From an uncultured Eubacteriales bacterium (GTDB lineage Bacteria > Bacillota > Clostridia > Oscillospirales > Oscillospiraceae), in assembly GCA_900316205.1 (NCBI GenBank), contig ONBX01000012.1, positions 1 to 47,702 on the forward strand: a DNA stretch of 47,702 nt. Direction: 5' to 3'. Under the pieces are notes generated by a model. That model ran no database searches. It was not told where the DNA came from and worked only from the letters and a program-made list of their open reading frames with translations. Every line of letters starts with the position of its first letter. The stretch's first letter is position 1. Shown here one piece after another: positions 6,246 to 15,574 of the stretch. Both the position numbers and the translations under genes were made by a program.

Positions 6246-7844
6246 CTAAAACGAAATGTTGGCAAGCAGGCCCCGGATGCCATCCCTCTCATAGAGAGCC
6301 CGGTAATAGCTGAGCTCCGAGCCGATGAGATCGTCCATCACCCGCATGCTGAGAAGCTCCACGGGAGCCCGGTCGTCCGTCATCACCCGGCCGCCCGCCT
6401 CATAGGGCACAAGGCCTCCGGAGACACGCAGCATCATGTCCTGCAGGGAAAGATCCTCGCAGAGGGGGATGTTTTGCTCCAGGCGCCGGGGCAGATCGGT
6501 CCGCAGGGAGGCGAAGAGCTCCCGGTTGGTGCCGCCCTTCACGTCCACGGTCCAGACCCCGGGAAACACGGAGGCGATGGTATCCGCCAGATACTGGTTG
6601 ATGCTGTCCTCCTCGCCCCGCATGTTCATGTTTACCACCATCACGCCGTCCTCGTTCAGATGCTCCCGCACCAGGGTGAAAAACTCCACCGATGCCATCT
6701 GGAAGGGGATGGTGATGTCCTGGTAGGCGTCCACCAGGATCACATCGTATTTCCGATCCACCGCCTGGAGGAAGGCCCGCCCGTCGTAGGTGCTGACGGG
6801 GACCTCCTCCGGCAGGGCAAAGAAGCGGTGGGCAAGCTCGGTGATCTTCTCGTCGATCTCCACGCCCTCCACCTTCGTGCCCGGGAAATAGCGCAGGCAC
6901 TGGCTGCCGTAGGTGCCGGTACCCATGCCCAGCACCAGCAGGTCCAGTTCCTCCTTCTCCGGCGCACCGGCCATGAGAGGCGCCGCCAGGGCGTAGTCAT
7001 AGTACATGCCGGTAAGGCCCTCGTCCTTCATGCGCACGGACTGCACGCCGAAGAGCACATTTGTGGAGAGCACCACGCTGCGCTCATTCTCCTCCACCTG
7101 CAGGTAGTTGTACACCGACTCCCCCTCAAAGGTGAGGTCGTTTTTCCAGAAGGCGAAGTTGGACCTGTGGCCCAGGAGGCAGCTCAGAAAAAACAGGAGC
7201 AGCGCGGCGATGGCGCCGCCCTTCTTCCCCTTGCCGCTGAAAAAGTAGAGCAGGGCCAGCAGCAGCAGGATGCCGGAAAAAATCAGGAAGGTAATGGCGG
7301 TGCCCACCGCGGGGATGGTGACGAAGGTGGGCACAAAGGTGCCGATGATGCTGCCGATGGTGTTGGCCGCCCCCAGGGAGCCCACGATGCGGGCGTTGTC
7401 CTCCAGGTTCTCCATGGTGTACTTGGCCAGGGACGGCGTCACCGTACCCAGGAGGAACAGGGGGAAGACAAAGATCACCATGCAGGCGGCAAAGGCCGCC
7501 CAGATGAGATAGTTGGCGTTTACCGAGAAGATCATCACCGCCGAGATGCCCAGGATGATATATTTGCCCAGCACCGGGATCAGGCCGATCCACACCGCCG
7601 CGATGAGGATGCGGCGGTAGAGCTTGTCCGGGTCCGGGTCCTTGTCGGCCCGGCGGCCGCCGTACACATTGCCCAGGGCCATGGCGATCATGATGGTGCC
7701 GATGATGATGGTCCACACGATCTGGGAGGAGCTGAAATAGGGCGCCAGCAGTCGGCTGGCCCCCAGCTCCACCGCCATGACGGACATGCCGGCAAAGAAT
7801 TCCGTAAGATAGAGGTAGATCTTGTTTTTCAGAATGGGTCGCAT
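6246..7844 (-). CDS. Membrane-fused spermidine-synthase-like protein
   Basis: 532 residues. About residues 10-225 contain six or more membrane helices (EFFAGMSVMAVELGASRLLAPYFSSSQIVW and following), the transporter-like half often called fused MFS/spermidine synthase. The C-terminal half is a class I methyltransferase-type aminopropyltransferase fold with the nucleotide-binding GMGTGTYGSQ, the acidic EGVEIDEKI and VILVDAYQD, where polyamine synthases keep their catalytic aspartate. Whether it makes spermidine is unknown; many relatives are uncharacterised. A GGAG site precedes the ATG. It is the last gene of the glycan cassette, 37 bp after the DegT gene, so its role may be tied to surface glycan export or modification. 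Confidence 0.85.
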   Translation of the reverse strand: MRPILKNKIYLYLTEFFAGMSVMAVELGASRLLAPYFSSSQIVWTIIIGTIMIAMALGNVYGGRRADKDPDPDKLYRRILIAAVWIGLIPVLGKYIILGISAVMIFSVNANYLIWAAFAACMVIFVFPLFLLGTVTPSLAKYTMENLEDNARIVGSLGAANTIGSIIGTFVPTFVTIPAVGTAITFLIFSGILLLLALLYFFSGKGKKGGAIAALLLFFLSCLLGHRSNFAFWKNDLTFEGESVYNYLQVEENERSVVLSTNVLFGVQSVRMKDEGLTGMYYDYALAAPLMAGAPEKEELDLLVLGMGTGTYGSQCLRYFPGTKVEGVEIDEKITELAHRFFALPEEVPVSTYDGRAFLQAVDRKYDVILVDAYQDITIPFQMASVEFFTLVREHLNEDGVMVVNMNMRGEEDSINQYLADTIASVFPGVWTVDVKGGTNRELFASLRTDLPRRLEQNIPLCEDLSLQDMMLRVSGGLVPYEAGGRVMTDDRAPVELLSMRVMDDLIGSELSYYRALYERDGIRGLLANISF

Positions 7845-7881
7845 GGGTTCAGCTCCTTTTGGGCTTGCGAATCGTTCTTGT

Positions 7882-8973
7882 TTATTTCAGGATGATATCG
7901 CAGATCCGGTCCACGTCCTCCCCGGCCAGATCCGCGTAGAGGGGCAGGGTCAGCACCCGGTCGGCCACATGGGCGGCCACCGGGGTGTCTGCCGGATCGA
8001 AACCGGGCTTACCGGCATAGCAGGCGAAGCTGTTGGTGAGGGGGTAGAAATACTTCCGGGCGTTGATCTTCTGCTCCGCCAGGCGGGCAAAGACCTCATC
8101 CCTCGTCATCCGGAAGCCGTCGAAGACCACCGGGAAATAGGCGTTGTTGGAGCGTACCCCCTCCTGGACGGGATTGAGCTGCAGGCCCGGGACGCCCTCG
8201 AGTCTTGCCCGGTAGTGCTCCACCACATGGCGGCGCTTTTCGATCTCCTGCTCCAGATGGCGCAGGTTGCACAGGCCCATAGCCGCGCAGAACTCGTTCA
8301 TCTTGGCGTTGCCGCCCACATAGGGCACCTCCTCCGGCCCGTGGATGCCGAAGTTTTTCAGATCGTTCAGGCGGCGGAGCGTCTCCTCGTCCCGGCAGAC
8401 GGCAAGCCCGCCCTCGATGGAGTGGAAGACCTTGGTGGCGTGGAAGGAGAACATGGCCGCGTCTCCGAAGGAGGCGGCGCTGACGCCCCGGCGGAACACG
8501 CCGAAGGCATGGGCCGCGTCATAGATCACCGGGATGTGGTACTTTTCCCCGATGGCGGCGATGGCGTCCACGTCGCAGAGGTTGCCGTAGACATGCACCG
8601 GCAGGATGGCCGCTGTCTTCTCCGTGATCTTCTCCTCGATCCCCCTGGGGTCCAGGGTGAAGCTCTCCGGGTCGATGTCCCCGAAGACCGGGGTGCAGCC
8701 GCAGCGGGTGATGGCGTGAGTGGTGGAGGCGAAGGTAAAGGGAGTGGTGATGATCTCTCCCTTCAGCTCAAAGGCCTCCAGCAGGTTTTCCAGGGCCAGG
8801 TGGCCGTTGGTGTGCAGGGCAAGAGATCCGCAGCCCAGATAGTCTCGCAGGGCCTGCTCCAGTTTCTGGTGCTTCTCGCCCATGTTGGTGAGCCAGCGGC
8901 TGTCCCAGAGGCCGCGGATTTCCTCACAGTACTCCTCAAAGGGAGGCATGGAGGAGCGCGTCACATTGATCAT
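7882..8973 (-). CDS. DegT/DnrJ/EryC1/StrS aminotransferase
   Basis: 363-residue PLP enzyme of the sugar aminotransferase family, which transfers an amino group to keto-sugars for surface polysaccharides or secondary metabolites. The internal aldimine lysine lies in SFHATKVFHSIEGG; AAHAFGV carries the aspartate-region motif (YDAAHAFG) that contacts the PLP ring, and HTNGHLALE the phosphate-binding turn. The start (MINVTRSSMPPFEEY) is set by AAAGGAG; the first base pairs overlap the stop of the ATP-grasp gene (ATGA). The tight coupling with an ATP-grasp enzyme and a flippase argues for building an amino-bearing sugar or small adduct on an exported glycan. Confidence 0.93.
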   Translation of the reverse strand: MINVTRSSMPPFEEYCEEIRGLWDSRWLTNMGEKHQKLEQALRDYLGCGSLALHTNGHLALENLLEAFELKGEIITTPFTFASTTHAITRCGCTPVFGDIDPESFTLDPRGIEEKITEKTAAILPVHVYGNLCDVDAIAAIGEKYHIPVIYDAAHAFGVFRRGVSAASFGDAAMFSFHATKVFHSIEGGLAVCRDEETLRRLNDLKNFGIHGPEEVPYVGGNAKMNEFCAAMGLCNLRHLEQEIEKRRHVVEHYRARLEGVPGLQLNPVQEGVRSNNAYFPVVFDGFRMTRDEVFARLAEQKINARKYFYPLTNSFACYAGKPGFDPADTPVAAHVADRVLTLPLYADLAGEDVDRICDIILK

Positions 8974-10178
8974 TGCTTTTCTCCTTTCTCCACCAGGATG
9001 TGGAGCCACTTATCCAGATTGGCCATGTGCGCGTCCCGGGAAGCCCGGTCCGGCCAGTTCAGCACCAGGGTGCCGATGGTCTTGTTGGCGCCGGAAAAGG
9101 CCTCCACCTGTTCGCCCGGCCGGACCCAGAGGTCCTCCTCCACCAGGAAGGGCTTTGCCTCTTCGCTGAGCTCCAGGCCGCGGAAGACGCCGCTTTCATA
9201 GCTGTGCAGCGCCACATAGGACCAGTTTCCGGTGTAGACGGGCATCTCCGGCTCGTCCACCGGGAGGCCCAGGGCCGCCTGCACCGCGGCGCGGATCAGG
9301 TTCACCCCGGTGGTGTAGTGCAGCATCTCGCAGAGGCGGTTGCCTCCTCCCCGGGGGGAGACCTCCATCAGATAGGCCGTCCCGTCCCTGCCGAGGCGGC
9401 TCTCCACGTTGTAGACGGCGGTGCCCATGTGGAGCAGATGAAGGAGCCGCTGCAACTGCGCGGCCAGATCCTGCTGGACGCTTTCCGGCATGGTGGAGGG
9501 CCAGGTAAAGCCCGCCGGGGTATAGGGATTGTCCGCCTTGCGGTCAAAATACTGGTTGTTGAAGGACACGAAGCGCAGCTCACCGTCTACGGTGAAGCAC
9601 TCCGTATCCGAAGGGAAGCCTATCGGCTCAATAAAATCCTCCAGAATGAAGCGGCCGGAGAGGGAGAAGTCCAGGGCGTGGCGGATGGCGGCGGGAAGCT
9701 CCTCCTCCCGCTCCACACGGCTCACGCCCTTGCTGCCGGCGGAGTCCACGGGCTTCACCATCAGCGGGTAGCGCAGCTCCTTCAGGGGGACCTCCTCCGG
9801 GGAGGCGCAGCTGCGGGAGGCGGGCACGGGAAAGCCGTTTTCCTCCAGGAAGCGGCGAAAGCGCCCCTTGTCCTGCAAAAGCTCCACCGAGGCCAGGGGC
9901 CCCACATTGGGAAGCCCCATCTTTTCCGCCACATAGGCGGCGGTGACCACGCCCGGGTCGCAGGCGAAGGACATGACCCCGTCGATCTTTCGTTCTCGTG
10001 CCAGGGCAAGCACAGCCTCCCGGTCCACGATGCTCACATTGGCATATTCATCGGAATAGCGGTGGGCGATATTGTCCGGCAGGTAGTCGCAGGTGATCAC
10101 CCGGCAGCCCAGGGCCTTCGCCTCCCGGATCACGGGCAGCAGATAGCGGGAGCCGCCCAGGAGCAGCAGTGTTTTCAT
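8970..10178 (-). CDS. ATP-grasp ligase (carbamoyl-phosphate-synthase-like)
   Basis: 402 residues. The N terminus has a pre-ATP-grasp nucleotide fold (LLLLGGSRYLLPVIREAKALG). The ATP-grasp core shows the flexible loop LMVKPVDSAGSKGVSRV (about 145-162) and the metal-binding strand MEVSPRGGGNRLCEML. Enzymes of this type join a carboxylate, via an acyl-phosphate, to an amine. The substrate is unknown; next to an aminotransferase and a flippase, amide-linked decoration of a sugar or lipid carrier is the natural inference. The start at 10176-10178 follows AAAGGGGG and overlaps the stop of the flippase gene by ATGA, so translation is coupled. Confidence 0.88.
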   Translation of the reverse strand: MKTLLLLGGSRYLLPVIREAKALGCRVITCDYLPDNIAHRYSDEYANVSIVDREAVLALARERKIDGVMSFACDPGVVTAAYVAEKMGLPNVGPLASVELLQDKGRFRRFLEENGFPVPASRSCASPEEVPLKELRYPLMVKPVDSAGSKGVSRVEREEELPAAIRHALDFSLSGRFILEDFIEPIGFPSDTECFTVDGELRFVSFNNQYFDRKADNPYTPAGFTWPSTMPESVQQDLAAQLQRLLHLLHMGTAVYNVESRLGRDGTAYLMEVSPRGGGNRLCEMLHYTTGVNLIRAAVQAALGLPVDEPEMPVYTGNWSYVALHSYESGVFRGLELSEEAKPFLVEEDLWVRPGEQVEAFSGANKTIGTLVLNWPDRASRDAHMANLDKWLHILVEKGEKQ

Positions 10179-11626
10179 GCCTGCGCCCCCTTTCTGTTGC
10201 GATAGTTTTTTACCAGCTCCCACAGGAAGCGGAAGCTTTCCACTTTAAAGAGCACCGAGCCCAGCACATAGACCAGCACGCCCAGGGGGACCTGCAGCAG
10301 CAGGGTGGGCAGATCGCCCAGGCCCAGCTTCATCACCAGTCCCACCAGCACCGCCATGCCCGCCGAGAGCAGGATGGCCGGCAGCATATCCCAGAGCTGG
10401 CGCCAGTAGGAGTAGTCCAGCAGCTTCCGGTTGGGCCAGGCGTTGATGAGTTGGGAGGCGATGCTGCAGCCCAGCTCGCCCAGGGCCATGGCCAGCACCC
10501 CGTAGCGCACGGTGATGATCAGCACCGTGGTCTCCAGGATCTTTTTCACGATCTCCAGCTTCAGGAACACGTCGCTGCGGCCCATGGCCTTGATGGCGTT
10601 GAGGTTGGCGGTGTGCAGGGGATAAAAGGCGTAGATCACGCAGAAGATCTGCAGATAGGGCACGCAGGGCAGCCACGCGTCTCCCAGCAGGAAATGCACC
10701 AGGGGCCTTGCGCAGGCCGCAAGCCCCGCCATCATGGGCATCATCACATAGGAGCTGGTCATGATGGCCCGGCGGGTCATGTCCCGGACCCGTGTCTTGT
10801 CGTCCTGCTCCGCGGAGAGCACCGGCAGCAGCACCGCGTCGATGGAGGCGTTGATGCTCTGGGTGATCTGCTCGGGCCAGTTGCGGCCCTTGTCGAACTG
10901 CCCCAGGGCTTCCTTGGAATAGGCCGCGCCGATGATGAGGGGATAGACCTGGAGATAGACCGTGTCCAGGAAGGCGGCGGCCAGCAGCTTCCAGCCGTAG
11001 GACAGAAGCCCCTTGAGCCGCCGGAAGGAGAACATGCGCTTCGGCCGCCACTCCACCGTGAACCACAGGATCACGGTGTTCACCGTGAAGTTGGACAGCT
11101 GCAGTGCCACCAGCGCCCAGATCCCGAAGTCCAGATAGGCCATGCTGATGCTCAGCGCCGCGGAAAACAGGGTGCCGCCCAGGGTGGCAAAGAAGAAGCG
11201 CTTGAACTGCAGGGTCTTGGCCACATAGGCCTGCTGCACGTTGAAGAGCCCCGACACCACCACCAGCAGACCCAGCACCCGCAAGATGGGCACATAGGAG
11301 GGCTCCTGATAGAGCCGGGAGATGGCCGGTGCCGCGAGGAACAGCACCGCGTAGAGCAGCAGGCTGAAGCCCAGATTGAAGAAGAACACGGAGGAATAGT
11401 CCAGATCGTCCGTATCCTTTTTCTGGATGAGGGCGTTGCCCATGCCGCTGTCGGCGAAGACCTTCAAAATGGTGATCACCGCCATGATCACGGCGATGTC
11501 CCCGGCGGGTCCCGGGCCCAGCTTGCGGGCCAGGATGATGCTCACCACGATGCTGACCGCCTGGGCGCCGAAGCGCTCAAAGAAGCGCCAGATCAGATTG
11601 CTGATGACTTTGCTTTTCTTATCCAT
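10175..11626 (-). CDS. Polysaccharide flippase (Wzx/MOP superfamily)
   Basis: 483 residues with about 12-14 membrane helices. The N terminus (SNLIWRFFERFGAQAVSIVVSIILARKLGPGPAGDIAVI) and the pattern GMGNALIQKKD..D..SSVFF are typical of lipid-linked oligosaccharide flippases of the WzxC type. It should move undecaprenyl-linked sugar units across the membrane. AAAGGA precedes the ATG. It sits 27 bp after the glycosyltransferase and overlaps the ATP-grasp gene. Confidence 0.92.
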   Translation of the reverse strand: MDKKSKVISNLIWRFFERFGAQAVSIVVSIILARKLGPGPAGDIAVIMAVITILKVFADSGMGNALIQKKDTDDLDYSSVFFFNLGFSLLLYAVLFLAAPAISRLYQEPSYVPILRVLGLLVVVSGLFNVQQAYVAKTLQFKRFFFATLGGTLFSAALSISMAYLDFGIWALVALQLSNFTVNTVILWFTVEWRPKRMFSFRRLKGLLSYGWKLLAAAFLDTVYLQVYPLIIGAAYSKEALGQFDKGRNWPEQITQSINASIDAVLLPVLSAEQDDKTRVRDMTRRAIMTSSYVMMPMMAGLAACARPLVHFLLGDAWLPCVPYLQIFCVIYAFYPLHTANLNAIKAMGRSDVFLKLEIVKKILETTVLIITVRYGVLAMALGELGCSIASQLINAWPNRKLLDYSYWRQLWDMLPAILLSAGMAVLVGLVMKLGLGDLPTLLLQVPLGVLVYVLGSVLFKVESFRFLWELVKNYRNRKGAQA

Positions 11627-11653
11627 AACAGAATCCTTTGGTATTCTTGCAGA

Positions 11654-12634
11654 TTATTCGCCGTAACCCCGCTTTTTGCGATAGAGCCGGTGCAGACGGG
11701 GAAAGGCGTTTTTCAGCCGGGTAGCCAGGCGGAAGGACAGCGGCTTTGCCCGGAACAGATCCCGGTAAACGGGCTTCACCAGCTCCTCCGTCCTGCCCTG
11801 GAGATAGGCAAGCTCAAATTCCCGCTCCCGGATCACGGCTTCGGTCTGCGCCCGCTGCTCTCCGCTCACGTGGGGCAGCACAGCCTTCAGCATCTCCCGC
11901 TCACCGGTGACGAAGTGGACGCGCTTGTCGTAATACTGTCCCACGCCGCTGCTCCAGGCTCCGGGGTTGGAGCCGATGCGGTAGAGGGACATGCAGCGGT
12001 CCAGGAAGCGGATCTTCCCCTGCATGCTGAGCCAGATGGCCACGGCGTAGTCGGTAAACTGATACTTCCATCCCACATAGCGGAAGTCCGGCGATTTCAC
12101 GATCCACTCCCGCCGGGCCACGATGGAGCTGGTGTGGAAGGAATGGCTCATGCCCCGGATGGTGGTGTCAAAGCCCACATCCCGGTCCCCGGTGCTGGGG
12201 AAGAGGGGCTTTGGCTCCTCGCCGGAGCCGATCAGCTGTCCCAGGCTGTTGTGCACACAGGCGGAGTAGTCCGGATGGGCGTCCAGAAAGTCCACCTGAC
12301 GCTGGAGCTTTTCGGGATCGGTCCAGCAGTCGTCCCCCTCGCAGGCGGCCAGGTACTGGCCCCGGGCCGCCGGGAAGAGCACCGCGTCCAGAGGGTCGAT
12401 CCCCTGGGAAAACAGGTTCTTCTCCTGGAAGAAGGGGCGGATGATATGCGGGTATTTCTCCGCGTATTCCCGGATGATGGCGGCGGTGCCGTCGGTGGAG
12501 GCGTCGTCGCTGATCAGTACCTCAAAGGGAAAATCGGTGCGCTGACTTACAAAGCCCTCCAGGGCGTCCCGGATATATTCCTCATGGTTATAGGCCATGC
12601 AGGTCACAGAGAGCTTGATCGCTGCCTTATCCAT
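11654..12634 (-). CDS. Family 2 glycosyltransferase
   Basis: 326 residues, GT-A fold. The N terminus reads LSVTCMAYNHEEYIRDALEGF, with the nucleotide-binding ISDDASTDGT at about residues 40-49 and the metal-binding acidic cluster CEGDDCWTD at about 95-103. It should transfer a sugar from an activated donor to the growing surface glycan. I chose the ATG at 12632-12634 (MDKAAIKL), 8 bases after GAGGA. It starts 5 bp after the GIY-YIG gene ends, so all genes from DUF951 to the spermidine-synthase-like protein could form one transcript. It is the only glycosyltransferase in the cassette. Confidence 0.92.
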   Translation of the reverse strand: MDKAAIKLSVTCMAYNHEEYIRDALEGFVSQRTDFPFEVLISDDASTDGTAAIIREYAEKYPHIIRPFFQEKNLFSQGIDPLDAVLFPAARGQYLAACEGDDCWTDPEKLQRQVDFLDAHPDYSACVHNSLGQLIGSGEEPKPLFPSTGDRDVGFDTTIRGMSHSFHTSSIVARREWIVKSPDFRYVGWKYQFTDYAVAIWLSMQGKIRFLDRCMSLYRIGSNPGAWSSGVGQYYDKRVHFVTGEREMLKAVLPHVSGEQRAQTEAVIREREFELAYLQGRTEELVKPVYRDLFRAKPLSFRLATRLKNAFPRLHRLYRKKRGYGE

Positions 12635-12638
12635 GCTG

Positions 12639-12896
12639 TTATTCCTCATTTCTTCCCGCGCCGGCAATGAGGCGCAGTTTTTCCTGCCGGGTCAGACGCT
12701 TCAAGTGCCACTCCCGGCTCATGGCTTCCTCTTTGGTTTCAAATTTCTCCCGATACACCAGCTCCACCGGGAGCCTGCTGCGGGTGTATTTTCCGCCCCT
12801 GCCGGCGTTATGGGTCTGCAGGCGCTGCTCCAGGTCCTTGGTCCAGCCGGTGTAGAGCGTCCCGTCGCCGCAGCGAAGCATATAGCAGAAGTTCAT
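12639..12896 (-). CDS. GIY-YIG domain protein, YhbQ/UPF0213-like
   Basis: 85-residue single-domain GIY-YIG protein. The motif appears as [16 protein letters not shown], followed by the conserved arginine in [12 protein letters not shown] and the catalytic glutamate region ([14 protein letters not shown]). Small YhbQ-type members are proposed DNA nucleases or repair factors; biological roles are poorly known. The start overlaps the stop of the DUF951 gene (ATGA). Confidence 0.92.
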   Translation of the reverse strand: MNFCYMLRCGDGTLYTGWTKDLEQRLQTHNAGRGGKYTRSRLPVELVYREKFETKEEAMSREWHLKRLTRQEKLRLIAGAGRNEE

Positions 12897-13078
12897 ACCG
12901 TCTCCCGCCTGACCTGCCTGACGTTCTTTTCAAATTTCGAGCGCGCGCCCATGACCTCGTGGCCGCAGCCGCAGCAGCGCAGCTTGAAGTCCGCCCCGAT
13001 GCGCAGCACCTGCCAGTCCCTGCAGCCGCAGGGATGGGGCTTTTTCATGGTGAGGATATCCCCGATCCGGATGTCCAT
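12893..13078 (-). CDS. DUF951 family protein
   Basis: 61-residue protein with the DUF951 signature: [18 protein letters not shown] at the N terminus and [10 protein letters not shown] near residue 40, giving paired cysteines that could bind zinc. DUF951 is widespread in Firmicutes, often near Noc or RarA-region genes, without assigned function. I placed the start at MDIRIGD (AAGGAAG upstream) rather than an upstream in-frame codon inside the repeat region. Confidence 0.88.
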   Translation of the reverse strand: MDIRIGDILTMKKPHPCGCRDWQVLRIGADFKLRCCGCGHEVMGARSKFEKNVRQVRRETV

Positions 13079-13091
13079 ACGATCACACTTC

Positions 13092-13275
13092 CTTATAAGC
13101 TCCCCTGTGTAAGGGGAGCTGTCAGCGAGCTTCAAAGCTGACTGAGGGGTTGTCCCGCTTGCTCGGATTGCTTCTCTCTTTCCAGAGGGGCGCTGTACAA
13201 CCCCTCAGTCATCCGCCTTGCGTGAGACGGCGGATGCCACACCCAAGACCCCTTGCTCAGGGGAGGTCTCTTCTC
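13092..13275. repeat. Two dispersed stem-loop repeats between DUF951 and RarA genes
   Basis: Contains CTCCCCTGTG/AAGGGGAG followed by GCTGTCAGCGAGC...GCTGACTGAGGGG, then the reversed arrangement ACCCCTCAGTCATCCGCC...GGCGGATGCC and CCCCTTGCTCAGGGG. The same layout occurs near 1606, 19640, 25380, 25757 and 33240. Confidence 0.7.
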
Positions 13276-13278
13276 TAT

Positions 13279-14523
13279 TCATTTTTTTATCTCGTCCCAG
13301 TACTTTTTCGCCGCCTGTTCGGTCTTGTTGTCGCCGTACTCGTAGTACCTTGCGTCCTTCAGATCGTCCGGCAGATACTGCTGCTTCACCCAGCGATGGG
13401 GAAAATCATGGGGGTAGAGATAGCCCTGCTCCCGCTCAAAGCCCGTGCCGTCGGCGTGGACGTTCTGCAGTTCTCTGGGAAAGCCCCGGCCCTTGCCCGC
13501 CCGGATATCCCCCAGGGCCCGGTCGATGGCCATGCAGGCGGTGTTGGACTTTGGCGCCGTGGCCAGCACGATACAGGCCTCCGCCAGGGGCAGCCGCGCC
13601 TCCGGCAGGCCCAGCTGCAGTGCGGAATCCACGCAGGCCTTCACGATGGGCACCGCCTGGGGATACGCAAGGCCGATGTCCTCGCTGGCCGAGCAGAGGA
13701 TCCGGCGGCTTGCGCCGATCAGGTCCCCGGCCTCCAGGAGCCGGCCCAGGTAGTGGACCGCGGCGTCCGGATCCGAACCCCGAAGGGATTTCATCAGGGC
13801 GGAGAGGCAGTCAAAATGCTCGTCCCCGTCCCGGTCATAGCGCATGGCGCTGCGCTGGGTCACGTCTCTGGCGTCATCCAGAGTGACGGTATCACGGGCG
13901 GTGTTGAAAAGCAGCTCCACCGCGTTCAGGGCCTTGCGCACATCCCCGCCGCAGGCGGAGGCGATCCGCCGGGTGACCCCGTCTTCAAGGACAAGGGGCT
14001 TCTCCCGCCTTTCGTTCAGCTGCGCCACCGCCCGCTGCACCGCCTTCTCCGCGTCCTCCGGGGTCACGGGCTTGAACTCAAACACCGTGGACCGGCTCAA
14101 GATGGCGTTGAAGACGCAGAAATAGGGGTTTTCCGTGGTGGAGGCGATGAGGGTGATGCGCCCGTCCTCGATAAACTCCAGCAGGGACTGCTGCTGCTTT
14201 TTGTTGAAGTACTGGATCTCGTCCAGGTACAGCAGAACCCCGCCGGGGGTGAGAAATGTATCCAGCTCATCGATGATGCGCTTGATGTCGGCGATGCCGG
14301 CGGTGGTGGCGTTGAGTTTCCGCAGGCTGCGGTTGGTCTTCTGGGCGATGATGCGGGCCACCGTGGTCTTGCCGGTGCCGGAGGGGCCATAGAAGATCAT
14401 ATTGGGGATCTGCCCGCTCTCCACGATGCGGCGCAGCAATCCGTTTGGGCCGAGAATGTGCCGCTGGCCCACCACGTCCTCCAGGGACTCGGGTCGGATC
14501 TCATCGGCGAGGGGTTTGTACAT
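13279..14523 (-). CDS. rarA: Replication-associated recombination protein RarA (MgsA) AAA+ ATPase
   Basis: 414-residue clamp-loader-like ATPase acting at stalled replication forks. Walker A is GPSGTGKTT (about residues 46-54) and Walker B is LYLDEIQYF, with sensor residues in ASTTENP. The C terminus has the tetramerisation/MgsA domain (SEDIGLAYPQAVPIVKACVDS and PKSNTACMAIDRAL, PHDFPHRWVKQQYLPDDL). Length is normal. The ATG follows AAAGGAG. Transcription is from its own consensus promoter, divergent from the ParB-like gene. Confidence 0.95.
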   Translation of the reverse strand: MYKPLADEIRPESLEDVVGQRHILGPNGLLRRIVESGQIPNMIFYGPSGTGKTTVARIIAQKTNRSLRKLNATTAGIADIKRIIDELDTFLTPGGVLLYLDEIQYFNKKQQQSLLEFIEDGRITLIASTTENPYFCVFNAILSRSTVFEFKPVTPEDAEKAVQRAVAQLNERREKPLVLEDGVTRRIASACGGDVRKALNAVELLFNTARDTVTLDDARDVTQRSAMRYDRDGDEHFDCLSALMKSLRGSDPDAAVHYLGRLLEAGDLIGASRRILCSASEDIGLAYPQAVPIVKACVDSALQLGLPEARLPLAEACIVLATAPKSNTACMAIDRALGDIRAGKGRGFPRELQNVHADGTGFEREQGYLYPHDFPHRWVKQQYLPDDLKDARYYEYGDNKTEQAAKKYWDEIKK

Positions 14524-14558
14524 GGCCGTCTCCTTTCCGCAAGGTATATATCCGATTT

Positions 14559-14587
14559 ATTATAGCACAGCAGCCACCGTTTGTAAA
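14559..14587 (-). promoter_or_regulatory. Promoter of rarA
   Basis: Minus strand TTTACA (14582-14587), 17 bp, TATAAT (14559-14564). Confidence 0.8.
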
Positions 14588-14685
14588 AGATTTCTTGCTC
14601 GTCTCTCCGCCGACTTCCTTTTGCAGCTTTTGCGGGAAGCGCGGCGTATGCTGACAGTGGAAAAACGGAAACGGGAGGCATATCC

Positions 14686-15528
14686 ATGCAGGCATTGAAA
14701 ACACGCCCCGGGGTCCACCGGGGCGGGATCCTATCCCTCCGGGTGGAGGACATCTCCCCCAACCCGGTGCAGCCCCGCCGGCACTTTGACGAGGCGGGGC
14801 TCCGGGAGCTCAGCGACAGCATCCGCAGCTACGGCATTCTGAACCCGCTGACGGTGCGGCTGCGCTGCGGGAAGTATGAGCTGGTGGCCGGGGAGCGGCG
14901 GCTGCGGGCGGCAAAACTGGCAGGGCTGCGGGAGGTGCCCTGCATCCTCATCGACGTGAACATGGAGGACGCCGGGCTCCTGGCCCTGGTGGAGAACCTC
15001 CAGCGGCAGGATCTGGACTTTCTGGAGGAGGCGGAGGGCCTCAACAAGCTGATCCGCATGTTCGGCATGCGCCAGGAGGAGGCCGCCCGCCGCATCGGCA
15101 AGAGCCAGTCGGCGGTGGCAAACAAGCTCCGCCTGCTGAAGCTGCCCCCCGACGTGCTGGAGACGCTGCGGGAAAAACAGCTCTCCGAGCGGCACGGCCG
15201 GGCGCTGCTGCGCCTGCCGGACGGGGAGAGCCAGCGGGCGGCCCTGGCTGCCATTTTAGAGCAGGGCATGACCGTGGCCGCCGCCGAGGCCTACATCGAC
15301 GCTCTTCTCGCCCCGAAGGAGGAGGCGCCCCCTTCCCCGCCGGAGAAAAAGGAGCCCAGGCGGACCTTTGTGCCCAAGGACCTGCGGCTCTTTCTCAACA
15401 CCCTGAACCGCAGCCTGGACCTGATGAAGCAGGGCGGCGTTCAGGCGGACATGCAGAAGCAGGAGACGGAGGACGCCCTGATTCTCACCATCTCCATTCC
15501 CAAAAACGGAAACACGCAGCAGACATAG
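14686..15528 (+). CDS. ParB-family nucleoid protein, Noc-like
   Basis: 280 residues. The ParB N-terminal CTPase domain includes PNPVQPRRHFDEAGLRELSDSI and the arginine-rich GERRLRAAKLAG box; ENLQRQDLDFLEEAEGLNKLI matches the Noc/Spo0J linker, and EEAARRIGKSQSAVANKLRLLKLP is the helix-turn-helix DNA-binding part. There is no ParA next to it, which favours the nucleoid occlusion paralogue Noc over the ParB of a parAB operon, but the membrane-binding N-terminal helix of Noc is not clear. GGGAGG precedes the ATG. A sporulation-related gene follows in the same direction. Confidence 0.87.
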   Translation: MQALKTRPGVHRGGILSLRVEDISPNPVQPRRHFDEAGLRELSDSIRSYGILNPLTVRLRCGKYELVAGERRLRAAKLAGLREVPCILIDVNMEDAGLLALVENLQRQDLDFLEEAEGLNKLIRMFGMRQEEAARRIGKSQSAVANKLRLLKLPPDVLETLREKQLSERHGRALLRLPDGESQRAALAAILEQGMTVAAAEAYIDALLAPKEEAPPSPPEKKEPRRTFVPKDLRLFLNTLNRSLDLMKQGGVQADMQKQETEDALILTISIPKNGNTQQT

Positions 15529-15574
15529 TCAGACAAAAGGCGCCATATACTCTTCAGCAGGAGGAGGTGCTCGG

